Origin: Cucumis sativus
Taxonomy: Eukaryota > Streptophyta > Magnoliopsida > Cucurbitales > Cucurbitaceae
DNA length: 64,000 nt
Direction: 5' to 3'
Assembly: GCF_000004075.3 (NCBI RefSeq)
Contig: NW_022279559.1
Location: 310,001 to 374,000, forward strand
Shown here: piece after piece, positions 34,455-47,814 of the stretch
How positions within the stretch are numbered: position 1 is the stretch's first letter
How the letters are laid out: each line of letters opens with the position of its first letter
Notes under the pieces: generated by a model
Databases searched by the model: none
Told to the model about the DNA's origin: nothing
What the model saw: only the letters and a program-made list of their open reading frames with translations
Made by a program: the position numbers and the translations under genes

Positions 34455-35169
34455 TGAGGAGGAGGAGCTTTCAACAGAAAGAAGGAACAATCACCTGAGT
34501 GAAGTTTTTGTGATGTTAATGCAGTTTTGATTTTTTTTTTTTTTTTTTCTTTTGATCTTTTTGTAAAACTGTAAATTCATACAAGTAGTTTACATTGTGT
34601 ATTTATGTGGTTTTTCTTCTTTTTTCTTTTTGGTGCCTAAAGATGTCTTCTTCTTCAATCAAATGAGAATAGTTTGTGTTAGCTGGTTTCAAGATATTCC
34701 AGTTCCCTACACTATCCGATGAAAGAAATTATAGCTAAAATTATAAAAACTGAAGAAACTCGTTTTGAACAGAGTGTTCCTCTTTTTAAAAAAATGTGAG
34801 AATCAATAGGCTCTTCCATAGTTCCCACGTATCAAATGTTAACCTACCTTTTATAATTAAACAATCACCACGACAGAGAATTAACAGTGAGTTCTCTTTT
34901 AATCAATTAATTTTTTTTTTTATTCAAGCACGTGAAATGTGATTTCAAACTTCAAGGTCAAGAAATCAACACCCCTGCCTTGACTTGTTTTCATTCTTGA
35001 AAACCCAATTCTAGAACTTCAATTGGTGTGTTATCGTAACACATCTTAGGCACTGTACAATTGATTATTAACGAGTCCATCACACCAAAAGATCCAAACA
35101 TCAAGACATCAGTGGAATAATATACACAACTTCATACTCCAAGGGGGATGCTTTTGAGTTGAGCTTCAA

Positions 35170-36703
35170 CTATAATTCATAACCTGGGAACCTTGACTTC
35201 TCAGGTTCAAGCAAATCGAACCAAAGGCATGCAGTTCCAGCTAGTCCATGGAAAAGAGAGAAAAGACGGTCGCCTCCAACCTGGTTTTGGGTAGCAACAA
35301 GCTTGCTAGCATTATGATACAGGTAGGTTCCAAATGCTCTGGCTCTTTCTTCATAGACACTCTCTCCGGTAAGGCGATAAAGGGAAAGAAAGGCATATGC
35401 ATTGCCGGCAACACCGTCAGCAAGTCCAACTTCCTTTACCAATCCATTTTTCCATACTACTTCCCCTGCTTCAATTGCAGCGTCCCTGAACTCCCTGTCT
35501 TCATGGAAAACCTGAAATTCGAGTAAAATCAGAACTCCTGTAACCACCTTATGTATTTCATTCAGGAATGTAAGTCTTTACTATGCAGTTTATGATAGAA
35601 AAATAAAGATCCCAGATTGAAGTTATTAAATTAATCCAACCCTTTCCCAGTGAAGCTTAACCTTAATCGCTGTGGTCTATGGTTGACAACAAATCTGAAA
35701 ATTTCTTAAAACATCAAGGCCAAGAACTTCTTTCCTAGTAAACATGATTTCGTGATTTTTGTTTTATATGTGTTCCACTGGATAAACAAGACTAAGAAAT
35801 CTGCCTCACCCCTACACTGAACAACAAAAAGATACTAGAACCTCCATGCCTAATAGAAGGACGATATTGAAGTCGAAAGATGAGCATTGAGCCACATTAA
35901 AAAGTTAGACACGAAAGAATGAACCAACCTGTGAAGCCTTGCAGAGGGTAATGCCAATGCCAGTGGCCCCATGAGACCATTGCACTAATTTGTCCCTTGG
36001 GCTGCCTTCACTTGAGGGATAGTTACCGCTGTGTGGAAATCTTTTGCTCATCAAATATCTCAACGTCCCCTTAACATCATCAGTGTCCTCTTTTGAAAGT
36101 GGGAAATGCAAAAGTACTTGCAAGATACCAGCCAGGCCGTTGGCTGCACCATAATATCTCGTCCCATGCCATCTGAACATCAAAGGGCAGTCTGGGTTGT
36201 CGGATGCACCCGCCCTGCCACCCGCTAAAACAGCATCAACTACGGACATGAGAAGATCATGAGGTATTCTCTGCTCTCCAAGATGCTTATTAATGAATAA
36301 GGCAGCCCATAAGAACCCAGCTCGCCCATACAGGAGATCATATGACATTCCAAAACCTCCTTCTTCAGGTCCAATAGGGAGTGCTTTCTCTTCTGCTGCC
36401 TGTTATAAAAGGTTATAGGACATTTTAAGACACTCTCGTACCTTATATTTGTTTCTTTTTCTCTCGTTTTAGTTATAAGCATAGATTTAGCTACACTCTT
36501 CTTTCTTGTACTCCAAAGTTTCACATGAAATATAAAATAAAATATCAAGAGTAATTTTGTCTTCTTCAGCTTTAATTTTGATATGCATATACGCAAACCA
36601 CCAAAGACGGTAAACATGGAGAGCACTTGTTTTGAAACATCATAAACAGTAAATAAGAAACTGAGAATCCAATGGATTGCCATTTTATGCCTAGGCTTCT
36701 TAA

Positions 36704-36734
<31 letters not shown>

Positions 36735-39700
36735 TAGTAATTGTGAAGTGTTTTTTTGTTTTAACCAAATTCTTGGTGGTACCTTTTTAAGATTTTTACC
36801 TTTTATCTTTAGAGTTCAAACACTTTTAGATATCCATCGTCTGTTTGAAAATTGTATTTTCATTCTCTGTTCAACTCAGTTTCTTGTTCAGACTTCTTGA
36901 ATTCTTAAAGCTTATATATGGAGCTGATTAAGAATTCAGTTACACGTAATTTCTGAATAAACATCGTCTACAAGCTATCGAAACTTATTTCCTACCCCAA
37001 ACTTGCCAAGAATGATAAATTACTCCTTTACCGATTTGCTGTGGCTCAGTACAACTGTGTTAATAGGTGACATATGGGAGGTTTTTTAAAAGATTTTTAC
37101 TAGGGGTGAACAAGAAAACCGCCCAAACCGAAATAATTGTCAAAACCAAACCTTACTCGCAATTTTCAGGTGTCCAACTAATATCCACTGGTTATAAACA
37201 AAACATGTCAATTTAATGCAGTGCCAATTTCCAGTGAGAGTTGGCTCGGTGGTGCTAAATTTTCAGATACTACCTATTGGTGTTAGGGAATTAAAGTAGC
37301 TGAATATATTTAGGCATATTACATCTTCGACCAAGAAGTTTGAGATTTAAACTAAACCAAATGTTCCAAGTGGTTTTAATCTTGTTGGTATAGCGCTGAT
37401 GAGACATGCAAGATCTTAAACAACACAATGTTCCAGATATGCAACTCCATATCTGGAACAGGTCTCCTACGTGACAATGTTCAAAGGACCAAAGAACGAG
37501 AAGTTTGGATAAGAAAAAAAAAAGGAAAGGAAAGAAGAAGAAAATAGGCAGGCAGTGTGAAGGAGAGTGAAAAGAGAAAAAGGAAAACATATATAAAGAA
37601 AAAAAAAATTTCCAATTTGAAGAGAACAATAATTGATATATCTTTCCTAAACAACTTTAAAAAAATATTTAACTGATATCAGCCCAAGAGAGCATAACTC
37701 AACTGACATAACCACAAAGTTTGTGGTTTGAATCCCCCACCTATAGTACTTGAAAAGAAAATATGTTTAGTAAGTCAACTTCAAGAACTAACCAAGACCA
37801 AAAAAGTTCAAATATCAAGTTTAAAAACTAATGATCCAAATGCAACCAAATATAAACCTAGGCCTGCATACCGAGAAATATAACTTTATTTATTTATATG
37901 AGAGAAAAATGTAACTTCATAATTTTAACATATAATTAGACCAGCAAAAGTGGAGACCAGACCTTAAGAAAAAGATTGAAGAAGAAGTCAAGCTTTTGAG
38001 GGTCCCTCATGTAATGAGATACCACGGCGCCAAGAGCATAAACTCCTCCTCTACCACAAAGAAAAGTCAAGTGCCTGCCCATACCAAAGTAACAAAATAT
38101 TCAATTATTTCACATCAAACTCTTCCAAGAACTATATGGTCCACATTCTTTCCAAGTGATATATTAACTAAAAAGAACATATGCCTAAAACCAATAATTT
38201 CTCCTTTTAAAAAGGAAACAACAACAATAATAAATAAGCATTAACTTCTATCCCATACTTCCAATACCTATTTTCTTTTCTTTATTTATTTCTTTTAGCA
38301 AAACAGTTACTAATTACCCATCATCTCTCAGATGTCAGGAAGGTAATATCTTCATGAAAAATTATCGCGTACAATTTTATTGATTTTGTATTTATAAGTC
38401 CTTATACCTCTGCAATGTGAAACTTTAAGGTTCCATTAGAAACAAAATCCAAAGGTACATATAATAGACCAATTATCAAAAGGACTTAAAGTTTTGAAAG
38501 GACTTATTATGCTTCAAATACCTACTAAATACTTTTGAAAGCTTACGAACTAAACTAAGAACTTAACCGGGAGGTTAATACTATAAATTTCATCATTATA
38601 TTTTTTAAGAAATGAAGATTATGAAAACAAAATTCATAAGAACTGCCCCACCTTATATAATATCATGTCTCAAAATACGATTTTATTTCACTCATTAATC
38701 ATTCAACAAAATTTCGCCAAAAACAGAAAGAAATCATGAGAAAAAAGAAGACTACTTTTTAGTAGTACACTTTCTGCTTTTCAAAGTGGGTTTGAGGAGC
38801 AGATAATTTAAAATCAAGGGGAAAAATAATTCCAGAGGCCTGGTCATGAGATATTTTTTATATGACAAAAGAAGTTTGTCTCTTTTGAAATTTTTCTGAA
38901 AACTCAATATTTGTGGCACTCGTTTTTTTGCTCTATTTTATTATATGATGATTTTTATTATTTTAATCACAAACAGGTCTAACTGGGTCCAGAAGCTTTG
39001 TGGAAATATTAAAAAAAAATTATCTAATCACATATTCCGTTGCTATCTGAGTTTTCTTTTTTTAATTACTTTATATATTTTTTTGGAACAATTTTATTAG
39101 TTAGTACAAACGGAGAGAATTTTAAAGAAAGATGATTTTACTTTATCGGAAAAACTCACTCTTCATTGCTAGCCAAGAGGTGTCATCGCTTGATGGGAAA
39201 ACTAAAAGATAATGCATTGACACATGACAATTCATGGTTGGCCCAGGTGTAAAAATGCAAGAACAACTCCATAATAAATTGGAGCCAAATTGTACCACAA
39301 AAACTAACCCTTATACTAAAAAAATCAAAAAGTTCAATGGTCGATAGTAGATCTAACAATTTTATGGAAGGGCTGTACAGAATTGAGAAAGTTAACTAAG
39401 TAATAACATCCAAATCCTATAAAACACTGCAAAATCCTATTATAATCAGATTTTTTTAAAAGTAAAAATGGATTTAAAATCACTTTGAATTTTCAAAAAA
39501 AAAAAAAAAAAAAACCATTTCCTATGAAATTCATTTTAGATTATCAAAGGAAAAACTAAATTTAGGTAAAACGAAAAACTGGAAACAAAAACTTGAATTT
39601 TGGACGTCTATTTTATGAACTTCACGTTTTAAATTTTATGATTGGAAAGGCAACAAACCAAATAAATCATATCATTGGATAGAGAAAGGGAAAGCAAAAG

Positions 39701-40149
39701 TCACATGATCACCTGTGAGAGGCACGTGCTAGAACCGTACATTTATCTACAATATCAGAACACAATACCAAGTCCTGGTGGTTTCCGGTGGCCTCGTACG
39801 ATCTCAGGCAAGTTACCGCCGTCCCAAGTAAGCCGTTATACACCGTCGGATCAACTCCAATATCCGCGTTACCTCTCTGTTTCCAAGTAAGCTCCACAAC
39901 CTAACAAAATTTCAACAGCAGAGAGAAAAAAAACCAGTGTAATCAACACCGTTTCCATGAACGCTTGGGAGCTCGAGAAAAGAAAAAAAAGGTAAAACAA
40001 ACCTGATTCTTGAAAGAGACGGCTGCAGAGAGAAAGGTTTGAGAAGGAAGAAGAATAGTGTTGGGTGGAATAATCTGGATTATTCCTCCTCCTCCACCAC
40101 CTTCTTCTCGATCTTCCTGAGATGAAGCGAGGTGGAGGAGGGAAGACAT
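35170..40149 (-). CDS. GCL1: LanC-like protein (GCL1-like) lacking zinc ligands
   Basis: Five exons on the minus strand: 40149-40003, 39900-39713, 38074-37963, 36399-35929 and 35511-35170, giving 419 residues in frame throughout. It belongs to the eukaryotic LanC-like family, a barrel of double helices with repeated Gly-rich turns (YNGLLGTA, YDLLYGRAGFLWA, GAANGLAGILQ, HGATGIG, DGVAGNAYAF, FHGLAGTA). Animal LanCLs add glutathione to dehydroamino acids at a zinc site; plant members were once proposed as ABA receptors (GCR2), a claim that was disputed. The zinc ligands of LanC/LanCL (Cys in WCHG; Cys-His in CHGxxG) are replaced here by Ser291 (QWSHGATG) and Ala337-Asp338 (GLADGVAG). I recall GCL1-type plant proteins sharing GLADG, so this is probably a non-zinc subfamily. 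The start gives a Gly-rich N-terminus. Confidence 0.85.
36705..36736 (+). repeat. (TAA)n microsatellite in LanC-like intron 3
   Basis: About ten TAA/AAT units in the intron between exons 3 and 4 of the LanC-like gene. Confidence 0.8.
37683..37760 (+). mobile_element. SINE-like tRNA-derived fragment in LanC-like intron 3
   Basis: AGCATAACTCAACTGACATA (37691-37710, A-box-like) and GGTTTGAATCC (37725-37735, B box) have tRNA-like spacing. The sequence CAACTGACATAACC...GTGGTTTGAATCCCCC closely parallels the minus-strand fragment at 60838-60925. Confidence 0.5.
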
Positions 40150-40449
40150 TAGTGTAAGAAGAAGGAATTGAAATGAAATCTGGAGAGGGAGGGAGAGGGT
40201 AGTGAGTTGTGTTTTGGAGTGATGGTGTTAAAAGGGAAAATCAATGGCGGTTGGGGAGAGCATAAACGGTGGGTCGGGATTGCAAGTGTGAAACACGCGC
40301 TTTTACGAATAATAAATTGAATTATTATTTCCGTAGACACACGCGAATGACGTTTGTTGTTTTAGTTTTTCTAAAAGAAAGAAAGAAAATAAACAAATTA
40401 TAATTATAATTTTCGAAAAGCAAAGAAACAACGTGGGGAGCTCTCTTTA

Positions 40450-42900
40450 TTGTAATCGATGGTGTTATTGAACAATGGTGTACTACAAATACAGTATTCA
40501 TGAGTTGAGTTGAAAGATTTTTAGGTTCAACTTGCTTGCTTGGACACTAAATTTTGTGGATCAAAATAATATTTATTAAAACATAAATAGAATTAAACTC
40601 GATTGTTTCTTACAAATTTTATTGAGTTTGGTTGGATCAAGTTACTCGATTATTTATTTAAATTTTAGTTTTAGAAAAAAATTGATTTTAAATTTATTTT
40701 CGAACAGTTAAAAAACTATATTTAGGAGTTTTTGGATAAATATTAATGGAATTAAATAATATTTAAGTTTGGATTTGAATTTGGGTTATTTTAGTGAACT
40801 ATCAATCCAATCTGTAAGATTTTTGTTTATTTGAACCAAATCTAATCTAGATGAGTCAATAACCTAATCCCAACTACACATAATGCATTGGATCTTTTCT
40901 GATTATTGAATTTTTTGAACACCTTTAATGTCTTGGACTATTAAGCACATAATATTGTGCCTTATGCCTTTTTTTATTTACGTTAAAGGAATCATACAAC
41001 AAAAAAGATCAAACTAAGGAATTACATTAATGTTAAAGGAATCATACAACAAAAAGATCAAATTAAGGAATTACATTAAAAGGCACACGTGAAACAAAAA
41101 CTACCTAGGATAAGGAGAGTAAAGAAGAGAATCACCTAATACTTTATACACCAAAGAGTATGCTAGAACATTATTAGAATAATACCAGCATCACCTCACC
41201 TAACTTAATCGTATTTGACTTTTTTGTTTCGTTAACGAAAGAAAAAACTACAATGAGTTACAAAGAGACATCATTCACTGTATTAATAACCTCTAAACAA
41301 TTTGATTCCATAACGAGAAGTTGAACATTAATAGAGTCAATATACAATCAAAATTTTTACAAATAGCTATCACTTCGAGCATCTTGACTTAATTGTATCC
41401 GAATAAAATTTAGATTAGCTATATGAATACGACCCTAACATACTTACAACACGCATGCAACCCAACTAAACTCGCTAATTCAATCAACAAGTCTTATTTT
41501 GATTAAAATTTATAGTTAAACAAAATCAATAAAAAAAAACTTTTTTAAAAGAATTAAACATTAAATGAAACCAATAAATTAAGATTCTCTTTTTTAAAAA
41601 AATATTTTTCTATAAAAGCCGTATTTATATGCTTAAATTCCAAAAATCAAATAATTTCTTTCTGCCATGACTGCTCATTTATGTTCATATTGGAATTAAA
41701 TTTATAAATAAAGTTAATTTTGTACATAGGACCCACACGTACTCCTATGCACATAAAGAATGGATAAATACCACAAAAAAATATAAATGTACGTCTAGGA
41801 AAATGAAAGCAAAGTATATATATATAAAAAATATCAAGCATATAATATATACTCCGTAAGCTTAACACTTTCAAGAATCTTAAAAAATTGAATATTACAA
41901 AGTTTAAATAAAAAAGTGTTTTAAGTAAGAAAAAGAAAAAGAAAAGGTTTAAGATGCTTTTTATGGGTTTGGATTGAATTTCTAGTTGAAAAATTGTTAA
42001 GGTTTATCCAAACCCCTTCAAAGTGAACCATGTGTGTTACCAAACATATTCATTAAGTTAAATTATTAATCTATGAACCTTTAGATTACCAAACTAAGCT
42101 AAGCTCAGGGATTATTAACATAATCCTTTATCCTCAAGGTGTGTGACAAAAAATAAAAAAACAAACAAATAAATAAAAAGGAGGTGTGATTCCATATTCT
42201 TCAAACTTAGGCATATTTACAAAGAAATAATTAGTCAGATAAACTATGTTTCAATTTTTATTTCACAAATGTTAAAATTACAGCTAATAAACACAACTAA
42301 CACATCGAATAAATCAATTATGATTGAACTAAACTTATTTAGTCTATAAACCACTATATTTATTTGTTGCTAGATCTTTAGTTTGATCAACCATCTATTT
42401 AACAACACTCCCATATATGAAGATGAGTTAATTTCAAAAGATGAAACTATGTTTTTGTCGACTGGATCAACCTTAAAGACGTCAAGCATCAGTTTCTAAG
42501 GCTGGTGGTACAATTATGTTACCAAAAATTAGAGGAGCCATCTAACAAGTCTTTAGCATTTCCAATTCCTCTCACCACCAATTCTTTTATTAGTTCAACA
42601 AGTAGAGGCGACGATTCAACTCTTTTTGACCCTTTGGTCGATTGGTTGTGTTAAAACTAGTTAAACTAGGCTCGAATTGGCTTCCGGAACTGTTCTTTCT
42701 TCTTTATCATTGGTTCCTGCGTTTTGGTTCCGTCACTTCCAATATAGGTGGTTGTGAGGCTGTCTACATCCTTCATTTCATAATCAACCAAAACTTGACT
42801 CTAAATTCGCCTAAATCTACACTATGACTGTCAGACAATACAAATTCTTCATTATGTTATGAATATTCCAAAATTCCATACATACCATTGCTGAAAAAGG
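40450..42900. other. Intergenic, no gene seen
   Basis: AT-rich DNA with a 50-bp tandem duplication (listed separately). No protein or RNA gene was recognised. Confidence 0.5.
40982..41081 (+). repeat. 50-bp tandem duplication
   Basis: GTTAAAGGAATCATACAAC followed by AAGATCAAA(C/T)TAAGGAATTACATTAA occurs at 40982 and 41032 with only an A-run length change and one substitution. Confidence 0.8.
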
Positions 42901-42929
42901 CTCAAGTCCTCTTCATATCTCCAGCATTC

Positions 42930-43075
42930 TTATCCAGCTTTATAACTACCAAATAAAAATTTTTTGAAAACAGCAGCCACAAGAATCAAGATCACAAGTA
43001 CAGAAACAATCCACCTTACTGTGTAGAAATTCCACTTCAGTCTCGTTTCATCAACAAAATCCTTTGTGACACACC
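42930..43075 (-). pseudogene. Orphan 3' coding exon with tail-anchor-like membrane segment
   Basis: On the minus strand an acceptor (ACAG at 43076-43079) opens a 146-bp frame encoding DETRLKWNFYTVRWIVS, then a hydrophobic stretch (VLVILILVAAVF) and a short basic tail (KKFLFGSYKAG), then stop. This looks like a real terminal exon of a tail-anchored membrane protein. The gene immediately upstream on this strand (43697-46060) already has its own stop, and no donor in the right phase joins the two. It may be an alternative terminal exon, a gene remnant or chance. I am unsure it is expressed. Confidence 0.35.
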
Positions 43076-43387
43076 TGTATCGTCAAAGTTATACCAAGAA
43101 TTTATTATATTATTGTTGTGCTTATTGCTCTTAGAATATCTAAGTGCTTTCTAGATCCAATCATCCAAATATGAGTTTTTTACATATCTAAAATGTAGTC
43201 AGCAAGCAAAATAAGAAAAGATAGCATTATTCGTTCAAACTAAGAAACGTCCCTACCAGAGGTTGGCAGCATATATCAAAACCCTTCTATTTTTTAAGTG
43301 AATCCTCAACCCTTCTTTTTATCTACTACTTCCTAACTTCCCATATAAGGGATTGTCTTTTGGGTTGGTTAAAAAGAAGGGTCGTGG

Positions 43388-43388
<1 letters not shown>

Positions 43389-43426
<38 letters not shown>
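43389..43426. repeat. (AT)n microsatellite
   Basis: About 19 AT units, flanked by GGATA and TATCC so the whole can fold as a perfect hairpin. It lies about 270 bp beyond the stop of the plastid-protein gene. Confidence 0.85.
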
Positions 43427-43429
<3 letters not shown>

Positions 43430-43696
43430 ATCCCTGCTAGAATCCTTGTTTACCAGTGAAAGCTACATGACCAACACCATAACCACCAGCCGTGAAGTGC
43501 TACAATTCCGTTAAATTTTGTCCACTTCGGTTTTAGTGAAAACTTAAGCCTAATAAGTTTTGAATGCTCCTTACAGATATTAATTAATTATTTACTTCTT
43601 TCAGTTATAAGCTTAAGGAAGAGTCAGGTTTTAGATCAAAATCACAAGAAAAAGTGAATAATTAATGAATGGAAATTTTTTAATGAAGATCCTAAC

Positions 43697-46060
43697 TCAG
43701 ATTTCATAAGCTTCCAGTTCTTTTGATTCCACATTGGCTGAATTTTGTCCATCAATTCTTGTCTGTTCTTGATCCCGCGTTTGTTTGCTTTCCATGAGTT
43801 TCCTTTTTTCTCCCATAGCAACAATCAGTTCCAGTTGCTTTTGTTGCTGTTCCTACACATTAACTCATTACAGCAAGTTCCATCAGTTTTTAACAAACAA
43901 TGAAATCTTAATAAAATCACCGTCTTTCTATATAAAGCTAACTTCAGGATCACAAGGGGAAAAAAAAAAAAGAGTACCACAAGAGCATAAAGATGTATCA
44001 GAAGATTCTGTAATCAAACAAGTTCAACAAAATCAAGAATTCCACAAATCATAGAAGCCTGTCTACAATTGCCTATAAATTGTGAAAACAGCCTTCATCC
44101 CCTCTCAAACATCCATCCAATAAACAGCACATAGAGGGTGTTAATTTAAATTGTGAAAACAGCCTTCATCCCTCTCAAACATCCATCCAATAAACAGCAC
44201 ATAGAGGGTATTAATTTGAAAATAATTAAAGAGTTCTGTTTATCAGTTATAATAATCATTTTAAATTTTACCTGCATGGCTAGCAAGACTTTTTGCATCT
44301 CAAGGAATTCTTTTTCAAGAATATCTTCTTGCACAGCCAAAGTTCGAGTGTCCTCAGAATTTATTTGAGCTAAAACTGCAGTCTTTAATAGCATGCAAAT
44401 GATTAGAGGTTTGTGGAAAATAGTGGGTTAAAAGTCAGATTTCACACTCAATCTTAAAGAAATGAACACACACAAAAAACAAAATAACAACAAAACATCC
44501 GCTCAAAGTTTCATAGAAGTTGGGCACAGCGACTGTTGGAAGCATGTGAACTCATAAAAAGTAATCAAATAAAACTTACTTGAGAAATGAGAGGAAACGA
44601 AATCAATTGTATTGAAAATTTTCAACATACTACAAACTTAGTTCACCACTTTCTTTTAAACTGTCTTTTGTTTTCTTGTTCTTCACATAATTGCATCAAA
44701 CCCAACAAAGAAACCCTACAATTTTTAGGGAGCACAATGAAAAATCTAAACCATACAATAATTCCCATCCCATGTATCAATATACATTGACCTACATTTG
44801 TTTTATATTGCCTACAACAATGTGAAGTTTGGGGTTTGAACCCCAACCCCAAGGAAAAGAGCAAGTGTTAACAAGTGAATTATGCTTCATGTTGGCTACA
44901 TATATCCACAATTAATCATCTTAAAAGACTTGTTTTTTGGTGGACTAGATTTTTGTATGCCCTAGTATTCTTTCATGATTTTTATCTTACAAAACTATAC
45001 ACACATACACTTGATTAAATGTTCGCTCGTGTACATGTATAATGTATCAAGAGTAAAAACATGTTTTAATTTTCAACAACAAATAGACGAGCTCATACAT
45101 CAATTTCCATCTCTCATCCTACATATTGTTACCTCAGTTTCTCGAATTCTGCTTACAACCCACAGAAATTCAGCATGATTATGGAAATGCTGAATGCATT
45201 TCAGGTTTAGATAAACAAAAAATGGCTATACATATCATGTTCTCTTCAAGGAGACTGGATTGAAAAGGTTTAAACCCGAAGGAGAATAAAACCAACTCAA
45301 TTCATCTTTCATGAACATGTTGCAAGTATCAAAACAGATCATAGACAAAAAAGAGAGAGATAATAATACCTCGGCAATTGGATCCTTCAGTGTTTTTCGT
45401 GTAACCATATATCTTATGCCCAACTTCTCAAGCTTCCGAGACAAACCCCGAATCACAATCATCAAGCTCTTTAAATCCTCCTCCAATTTCTCAAACCTAT
45501 CCAACAAATTCACCTTCAACCCATCACTCGTTTTCCCCCAACTTATTCGTCTCCATTGCAACCTTCGAATCCACGAGTTAAGAACAACCGTAGCCACCAG
45601 CAGAGGAAACCCCACACTAAACCCCTATCACCCATCAACATCAAAATCCCCTTTTTCGAACTAGAACCCACGAAATTCAAAACAAAAACAACCAAGAAAA
45701 CAGCAGAAGAGAAGAGAAAAATGAATTCCGAAAGCAAAAGAACCGATTCTAAATTGAAATCGCCACTCCGTGCATTGTCTTCGGATTCGTAAACTCCAAT
45801 GCCGTAATGGCAATAAATCGGTGGCGGGAAGTTGAATTGTTATGAGTGGTCAGTAACTTATGTGCATGAAAGTGGAAACGATTGAGGCTTTGGAGGGATA
45901 AAGATGAAAATGAGGGACAGAAGTGATTGTTGTTTCTGGGAAGGGAGTTGGTGAAGGAACAAAGCTTCAGACGGTTGGAACATCTGAAGAGATTTTGAGA
46001 AGGCAGTAACATTTGTAGAGAAATAGAGAGAAGAATTTGAGTTTGTTGAAGAGATTCCAA
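43697..46060 (-). CDS. Predicted plastid membrane protein with C-terminal coiled coil; two frame breaks
   Basis: Three exons: 46060-45370, 44382-44272 and 43852-43697, about 319 residues after allowing two missing bases. The N-terminal about 85 residues are Ser/Leu/Asn-rich and poor in acids, like a chloroplast transit peptide. Two hydrophobic segments follow (LLLSEFIFLFSSAVFLVVFV and GFPLLVATVVLNSW), then a charged helix with LDRFEKLEEDLKSL, KTLKDPIAE and VQEDILEKEFLEMQKVLLAM. This reads as a conserved plant protein of unknown function; I cannot name it. Frame breaks: the AAA at 45791-45793 needs one more A (T on the coding strand) to pass from ITALEF to YESEDNARSGDF, and the GG at 45605-45606 needs one more G (C on coding strand) to pass from GLVWGF into PLLVATVV. 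Exon lengths total to whole codons only with both corrections. Two introns carry repeats. Confidence 0.6.
44078..44218 (+). repeat. 71-bp tandem duplication in plastid-protein intron 2
   Basis: AATTGTGAAAACAGCCTTCA... at 44078 recurs at 44149, nearly identical over about 70 bp (one C-run length change, a few substitutions). Confidence 0.85.
44770..44870 (+). mobile_element. SINE-like fragment in plastid-protein intron 1
   Basis: GGTTTGAACCC at 44833-44843 is a good B box, preceded by a degenerate tRNA-like head. Its context (GTTTGGGGTTTGAACCCCAA) resembles the other SINE-like fragments at 37725 and 60853. Confidence 0.35.
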
Positions 46061-46080
46061 AGCTTCTTCTGAAGAACAAA

Positions 46081-47814
46081 GATAGATTAGAGCATCGTTA
46101 CCATCAATGGAGAATTTTGGTGATTCAGGCGCTTATAGCAAAACACAGGAACGATTTTGAAGCATCTGAGGAAACGAGAATATCGAAGCTATCATCAGAT
46201 TATCTATTTGAATAACTAAAGTATGCTAAAATGAGCATGACTCTATCGAATTTGAAAGCAAGGTGTTTAATCTTTCGTTCAATATATTATCCAATTTTAT
46301 ATATTAAAGTTGCATGATCAACAAAATGTCTCTAATTTTCCTAACAAAGTCATTTAATTATTAATTGGAGTAAGTTCAAGTTATATCAAATTTCCCCATC
46401 TTCAGCTTCATCAATTGGCTTGTGAGTTTAACAATTTGTTCAAATTTTACCTTATGCATTTTTTATAAGTTTTAAATTTACTCACTTTTTGTTCGAGTGA
46501 TTTGGAAAAGGGGTAGTTTAAAAAAAAATAGGAAAAAATGGATGAAATTTGAAGGTGAAGTTGCGCGGCTGTGAAGGAAACGTTGATGAAAGATTGAAGA
46601 AATATATTAGGGAGTTTTCTTTTGTTACAAGTAAATTTACAAGCTAAGTTTTACGGAAGAAAAAAAGAGAAGGATCGCGGAAAGTAAAGGAACTCTCCCT
46701 TGTCAAATCAACTCTCTTGTAACTATTAAATTTCTTTCTCTTGTCACGTCTATTAAATACATTCTGATTTCTTTTGCTTTTTTGAGTCTCTTCTTCCACC
46801 TTACTAACTTTTCAAGAGAAGCATTCTAATCAAGCCAAAATTTTAGCTAAATAGTTTTCAAATCATCCATCTTTCTCAATTTTTTTTTAATCCTACCCTT
46901 TTCCAAATCACCCCCTCCTTCCTAGACCATACCCCCAACTTCTTTTTAAAACTCCCTCATTTTTAGTTTGTATTACCAAAGGAGTTTGAATGTGGAAGAG
47001 AGAGAAGTGTAAAAGCAAGACCAAAAACTAAAATGCAACACTAGACAGACAAAAGATAGTGATTTAAGAGAAAATAAATGGAGGAAGAGATTTCATTTTG
47101 CGGACAAGAGATTCCAAAATAGATAAAAAGGTAAGTATATGATCAATTAGCGAAGTCCTAAAACAGAGCATCATCACCCAATTTAGATCAAATTATCTTT
47201 TTTCCATGAATTTTCTCGATGAAAATGTAGCAGTGTACTCTATAATTGAACCATAATTTTTTTTAATATCGTTGAGTTTATGCAATTTAGTAGAAGCAAC
47301 GATAACCTAACTTTTTTTCCAGCAATTATTGAGAAGAATCATTATCAAACGCAAGCACCCATTTGAATCGACTTTTTGGTGTTTATAAACTTTTTTTTTT
47401 TAGCATTTACAAACATTTTTTTTCACATATAAACACTAAAAGGTTAATTAAAACGCCCCCTTAAAACTGGACAGCATCAGTGTATTATGAACGAGTAATT
47501 AGGCAAAAATATATATATATATACTTATTGAAACGGCAAAGTAATTTATATCCAAGATAACAAAAGCAATAGACAGATAACAATATAACATGAATATAGA
47601 CATATATCCTTTCTCTATTCTCTCGAGGATCAAAAGCAACTGCCAACTCTTTCAGGACAAACTTATTAAACCTGAACAATGATGTGGCATCATCTAATAA
47701 TAAGGCATGTACCTCATGGACCTACGAAACCGGGGCATCTTCCTGCATTGGGATATTGAAGGATCAAGAAACTGGCAGAATCAACAATTTCCATGACAAT
47801 GCAAGATTAGGAAA
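46081..47814. other. Intergenic between plastid-protein and PABN genes
   Basis: Promoter of the minus-strand gene to the left and 3' flank of PABN to the right. Only short AT-rich frames are present; no further gene was recognised. Confidence 0.5.

Noticed and set aside
37683-37760. A functional tRNA gene
   Set aside because: Only the two internal promoter boxes are tRNA-like; no acceptor stem or anticodon arm can be drawn.
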